Origin: Pseudomonadota bacterium
Lineage (GTDB): Bacteria > Pseudomonadota > Gammaproteobacteria > Burkholderiales > UBA9220
NCBI GenBank assembly: GCA_021845865.1
Contig: JAJZVC010000020.1
Location: 1 to 51,170 of the forward strand
Direction: 5' to 3'
Length of the DNA stretch: 51,170 nucleotides
The position numbers were made by a program, and so were the translations under genes. This document shows positions 48,755 to 51,170 of this stretch, piece after piece. Each line of letters opens with the position of its first letter. Positions within the stretch are counted from its first letter, which is position 1. The notes beneath the pieces are model-generated. The model had not been told where the DNA came from. It saw only the letters and a program-made list of their open reading frames with translations, and did not search any database.

Positions 48755-48772
48755 ATTGATAATTATCAATGG
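48755..48772. promoter_or_regulatory. 18-bp perfect palindrome, candidate CbbR operator
   Basis: CATTGATAATTATCAATG in the 166-bp cbbR-cbbL gap, 20 bp before the cbbR start, inside an AT-rich tract unlike the surrounding DNA. CbbR, a LysR regulator, is known to bind such gaps and control both genes. Confidence 0.65.
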
Positions 48773-48792
48773 TAAAACCGGGGAGAACGGGA

Positions 48793-49677
48793 ATGAAGCA
48801 TGCAACCCTGCGCCAACTCAAGGTATTTCAGGCGGTAGCCGGCCACCTCAGCGTGACCCGCGCCGCCGAGGAACTGCACCTGACCCAGCCGACCGTATCC
48901 ATCCAGCTCAAGCAGCTCGCCGATACCGTCGGCCAACCCTTGCTGGAGCAAGTGGGAAAGCGCCTGTTCCTGACCGACACCGGCAGGCTGGTGGAGGCGG
49001 CCGCCAGGGATGTGTTCGACCGCCTGGACAGGCTCGCCATGGAGCTGGCCGAGACCCAGGGGCTGGAGCGCGGCTGCCTCAAGCTATCCATCATCACCAC
49101 CGCCAAATACTTCGTTCCCCGGTTCCTCGGGGATTTCTGCAAGCGCCATCCCGGCATCGAGGTGGCGCTGGAGGTGAACAACCGCGACCGCATCCTGGAG
49201 CGCCTGTCGCAGAACCTGGACGACCTCTACATCATGGGCCAGGTGCCGGAAAACCTGAGCGTGGTGGCGCTGCCCTTCATGAAAAATCCGCTGGTGGTGG
49301 TGGCTCCGGCAGGCCATCCCCTGGCTGCGGAAAAGGATATCGACCCCGTCCGACTGGCGGGCGAGCCATTTATTCTGCGCGAACAGGGGTCCGGAACCCG
49401 GCTCGCGGCCGAGCGGTTTTTCAGCCTGCACCGCGTGCGCCTCTCCGCGCGCATGACCCTTGGCAGCAACGAGGCGGTGAAGCAGGCAGTGGCCGGCGGT
49501 CTTGGCCTGGCGGTCCTGTCCCAGCACACGCTGACCCTGGATGCCGCCTCGGGAGCCTTCGCGGTGCTCGATGTGCAGGGGTTTCCCCTCGTGCGCCAGT
49601 GGTATGCCGTCTACCCCGAGGGGAAGCACGTTTCACCGGTGACCCGGGCCTTTCTGGAGTATATTTCTGGCGCTTAG
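48793..49677 (+). CDS. cbbR: LysR-type RuBisCO operon regulator CbbR
   Basis: 294 residues from ATG 48793 (MKHATLRQLKVFQAVAGHLS); an ATG at 48769 falls in the palindrome and lacks an SD, whereas GGGAG lies upstream of 48793. N-terminal winged helix (about 1-60, with SVTRAAEELHLTQPTVSIQL) and periplasmic-binding-like effector domain (about 90-290). Divergent from cbbL, as CbbR usually is; known effectors in other species include NADPH, PEP and RuBP. Confidence 0.93.
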   Translation: MKHATLRQLKVFQAVAGHLSVTRAAEELHLTQPTVSIQLKQLADTVGQPLLEQVGKRLFLTDTGRLVEAAARDVFDRLDRLAMELAETQGLERGCLKLSIITTAKYFVPRFLGDFCKRHPGIEVALEVNNRDRILERLSQNLDDLYIMGQVPENLSVVALPFMKNPLVVVAPAGHPLAAEKDIDPVRLAGEPFILREQGSGTRLAAERFFSLHRVRLSARMTLGSNEAVKQAVAGGLGLAVLSQHTLTLDAASGAFAVLDVQGFPLVRQWYAVYPEGKHVSPVTRAFLEYISGA

Positions 49678-49763
49678 AGCGGATTGCCCGGGCTCTTTCA
49701 TGTACCCGGCCTCGCAGCGATGGGAGGGCGGCGAGAGGTTTCTATCCAATGGGGAGGATCGGG

Positions 49764-49769
49764 TATAAT
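49764..49769 (+). promoter_or_regulatory. -10 element for tRNA-Leu
   Basis: TATAAT, with a weak TTCTAT -35 some 18 bases upstream, about 95 bp before the tRNA; the long 5' leader makes this only likely. Confidence 0.5.
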
Positions 49770-49864
49770 CGTTCGCCTTTGCGATGCGATGGTGGACTGG
49801 GGTTGGGAACGTAAAGTGGCCCGCTCGCCGGACCGGCATGCTCCGCTTCCCAAACGTTAAAATA

Positions 49865-49951
49865 GCCCGGATGGTGAAATTGGTAGACACAAGGGACTTA
49901 AAATCCCTCGCCCTTACCGGCGTACCGGTTCGATTCCGGTTCCGGGCACCA
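49865..49951 (+). tRNA. tRNA-Leu (anticodon UAA)
   Basis: 87 nt with a long variable arm; acceptor GCCCGGA / TCCGGGC, encoded ACCA, anticodon loop CTTAAAA between GGGA and TCCC (anticodon TAA). Genes for this tRNA are frequent integration sites for mobile elements, which fits the abrupt change of content after it. Confidence 0.97.
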
Positions 49952-50043
49952 ATAAAACAATGGCTTGCAAGAATGTCTAAGTCCTTTGTGTTTTAGACTG
50001 TCAACAAAGTGTCAACGGCGCTTCCTGCGCCCTTCCTCTAAGG

Positions 50044-50070
50044 AAAGCCCCGGTCCCCGCGGCTTTGTTT
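50044..50070 (+). terminator. Possible terminator downstream of tRNA-Leu
   Basis: AAAGCC (50044-50049) / GGCTTT (50061-50066) with a GC-rich loop, followed by GTTTT. It is about 90 bp after the tRNA. Confidence 0.45.
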
Positions 50071-50139
50071 TCTTGAATAAATCTCTTGGTAGCCCGAACC
50101 CCCTAGGGCGCAATTTTCTTCAGCCTATCCTCTGAACAA

Positions 50140-50351
50140 GTAACACGGGGCCGGTCCCCATGTCCTCGCGCCGGGGTCGGCCCGGCGCAACCAATCGGAC
50201 AGTATGGGGCCGGAATCCGCCCATGAAACCCCGCCCCCTGAACTCGGGGGCGGCATGGGCTGCGTAGTCACGAATGAGGCCAGGACCGCTCCACTCCCTG
50301 TTCCGCGCCCTTCGGGCGTGCCAGCGGTAAAACTGCTGGCACGGTCCTGGC
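50140..50351. other. Hairpin-rich non-coding stretch (possible origin or structured RNA)
   Basis: The gene-free stretch 49952-50402 holds a tight series of strong hairpins: GCGCCGGG (50168-50175) / CCCGGCGC (50181-50188), CCGCCCCC (50231-50238) / GGGGGCGG (50246-50253), and a compound structure in which GCCAGGACCG (50279-50288) pairs with CGGTCCTGGC (50342-50351) around two more hairpins (CGCCC-TTC-GGGCG at 50306-50318 and TGCCAGC / GCTGGCA at 50319-50341). No ORF of merit covers it. Such clusters occur in replication/packaging regions of filamentous phages and in structured RNAs; I cannot tell which. Confidence 0.6.
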
Positions 50352-50402
50352 AACGCCTCAAGTCTGCCCTGAAAAGTGAAGTCGGATGCTTTGGAGGCGG
50401 CA

Positions 50403-50639
50403 ATGAGATTCAGCCGGGGGTACATGAGGTCAGCAGAGTTTAAGGCCCGCCAGCTTTGGCTGGATTTTTGCGACGTGGCGGGGACGGTACTGGAAGTATT
50501 GGAACCTGTGAAGGCGGCGGCTTGGGCCTGGTTTGAGCAGTGGCGGCAGAAATTTAGAACGCCTATGGCCAACAAAGCAGGGCCGGAAAATTTGGTTTTG
50601 GACTTTGAAAACGCTAGACTACGAGTAAAGGAGCTTTGA
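50403..50639 (+). CDS. Small uncharacterised protein (78 residues), accessory region
   Basis: Start ATG 50403 is preceded by GGAGG with five bases spacing, a strong SD, so I take it as real. Sequence MRFSRGYMRSAEFKARQLWL continues with an aromatic, helical middle (AAAWAWFEQWRQK). Not recognised; no signal peptide or membrane segment. It is followed after two bases by the coiled-coil gene, forming a two-gene operon with a UUCG terminator. Its position after the hairpin region suggests a mobile-element gene. Confidence 0.6.
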   Translation: MRFSRGYMRSAEFKARQLWLDFCDVAGTVLEVLEPVKAAAWAWFEQWRQKFRTPMANKAGPENLVLDFENARLRVKEL

Positions 50640-50641
50640 CC

Positions 50642-50872
50642 ATGAGCGACGTAGACAACCTGATTATCGAGCACCTTAAAGGGCTGAGAAACGAGCTTCG
50701 AGATTTCCGGCAGGAAATGCGGGAGGAAATGCAAACCTTGAAACAGCGCATCAATTCCATAGAGCGCGGCGTTGCCGGAATGCACGACGATAACGCAACC
50801 CTCCAAACTCGCCTTGACCGAGTAGACAGCCGAATCGACAAAATAGAGCGAAGGCTGGAACTGACCAATTGA
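50642..50872 (+). CDS. Small coiled-coil protein (76 residues), phage/plasmid-like
   Basis: ATG 50642 with AAAGGAG just upstream. Almost entirely a charged heptad coiled coil: LIIEHLKGLRNELRDFRQEM, LKQRINSIERGVAGM, LQTRLDRVDSRIDKIERRLE. Proteins of this look are common in prophages and plasmids but have no assigned role. Two bases separate it from the stop of the preceding gene. Confidence 0.65.
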   Translation: MSDVDNLIIEHLKGLRNELRDFRQEMREEMQTLKQRINSIERGVAGMHDDNATLQTRLDRVDSRIDKIERRLELTN

Positions 50873-50874
50873 AC

Positions 50875-50897
50875 AAGGGGCTTCGGCCCCTTTTATT
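50875..50897. terminator. Bidirectional UUCG terminator
   Basis: AAGGGGC-TTCG-GCCCCTT with T-rich sequence on the plus side. It separates the small-gene operon from the convergent secretin remnant. Confidence 0.88.
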
Positions 50898-50900
50898 TTG

Positions 50901-51044
50901 TCATATTTTTTTGACATTCAAAATCAACAAAATTTCCGATGTGTCTTTTTGAGTGCCTTTTGACCAAAGAAATTTAGGCAGGAAGGGGAAGCCGCTTTCA
51001 TCGGAGCTAGTCTTTTCTTCTTTCAGGCCACCCAAGACAATCAC
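50901..51044 (-). pseudogene. C-terminal remnant of a secretin-like gene, cut by an IS element
   Basis: Minus-strand frame ending at TGA 50903-50901 reads VIVLGGLKEEKTSSDESGFP, then FLPKFLWSKGTQKDTSEILL and ILNVKKI. This matches the end of the secretin barrel domain: a V-I-V-x-G-G-L strand, a variable loop, a P-F-L-x-x-x-F-L-F/W-S step and a final E-I/L-L-I-L-x-x-K-I strand (type II/III, type IV pilus and filamentous phage pIV secretins). Only 47 codons are present; the frame meets the inverted end of an IS3-type element at 51045. It is AT-richer than the chromosome around it, suggesting foreign origin. Family placement rests on a short fragment. Confidence 0.6.
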
Positions 51045-51170
51045 TGAATCGCCCCTAGTTTCCTAGACACTTTCGAGCCTCATAAAGTACTGCTTTTCGA
51101 ACTCTACCGGAGACAGCTGATTGGTGTAACCATGTCGGCGTTTCGGGTTGTAAAACAGTTCAATGTAATC
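51045..51170 (-). mobile_element. IS3-family insertion sequence, right end (runs off the window)
   Basis: The presumed terminal repeat begins TGAATCGCCCCTAGTTTCCT at 51045 (IS3-family ends start TG and finish CA), directly followed inward by the transposase stop codon. The TG start and the break of the secretin frame mark the end; the target duplication cannot be checked because the other end is outside. Confidence 0.7.
51063..51170 (-). CDS. IS3-family transposase OrfB, C-terminal fragment
   Basis: Minus-strand frame open from the window edge to TAG 51065-51063. It reads DYIELFYNPKRRHGYTNQLS and then PVEFEKQYFMRLESV, the standard end of the IS3-family DDE integrase (IELFYNxxRRH...LSPxxFE). 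Catalytic Asp residues lie outside the window; the Glu of DDE should be just upstream. Confidence 0.92.
   Translation of the reverse strand, partial: DYIELFYNPKRRHGYTNQLSPVEFEKQYFMRLESV

Noticed and set aside
49952-50043. Tandem copy of the tRNA-Leu 3' end as an att site
   Set aside because: No second copy of the T-arm or acceptor sequence is visible in the window.

Overview
The window is a GC-rich chromosomal segment that reads as a betaproteobacterium with a chemolithoautotrophic lifestyle. Grounds for this are the gene order thrS-infC-rpmI-rplT-pheS-pheT-ihfA-merR, the order surE-pcm-nlpD-rpoS, and a complete form I RuBisCO operon of the CbbQ/CbbO type with a divergent cbbR. The species cannot be named from the sequence alone; sulfur- or iron-oxidising relatives of Thiobacillus, Sulfuricella or Sideroxydans are plausible.

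Layout. 1-3853: the end of a ComEC-like gene, a soluble zinc-binding chemoreceptor and relA. 3862-4185: a 324-bp non-coding element with 24-bp terminal inverted repeats, almost entirely foldable. 4185-12512: a TRIC-type channel gene, tRNA-Val, the translation cluster thrS to pheT, ihfA, a MerR regulator and tRNA-Pro. infC appears to start at AUA, and a candidate L20 pseudoknot operator precedes rpmI. 12676-16608: surE-pcm-nlpD-rpoS and a HAD nucleotidase. 16616-21165: a small Mth938-type protein, then alaA, hom and thrC. 21252-30363: a signalling region with a PilZ protein, a REC-TPR regulator overlapping a soluble histidine kinase, an unknown 309-residue protein, an AEC transporter, and a translationally coupled set of two related histidine kinases (one with a CxxCH heme motif, one with a PocR domain) plus an HD-GYP regulator. 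30430-39166: nadC, clpB behind a sigma-32-like promoter, a TonB-dependent receptor, a tautomerase, uvrC, pgsA, tRNA-Gly and tRNA-Cys.

39225-49677 is the carbon-fixation side. A class II aldolase fused to a Dabb domain and purEK lie downstream of a leftward set running cbbL, cbbS, cbbQ, cbbO, two small unknown genes and a beta-carbonic anhydrase. cbbR is divergent, with a perfect 18-bp palindrome between it and cbbL. CbbQ and CbbO form the RuBisCO activase, the anhydrase interconverts CO2 and bicarbonate, and the aldolase could serve the Calvin cycle.

49865-51170 looks like an accessory junction: tRNA-Leu(UAA), about 450 bp rich in strong hairpins, two small coupled genes, the last 47 codons of a secretin-like gene on the other strand, and the end of an IS3-family element that seems to have cut that secretin. 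It may be the edge of a filamentous-phage-like or other mobile element entering at the tRNA; the window stops before this can be resolved.
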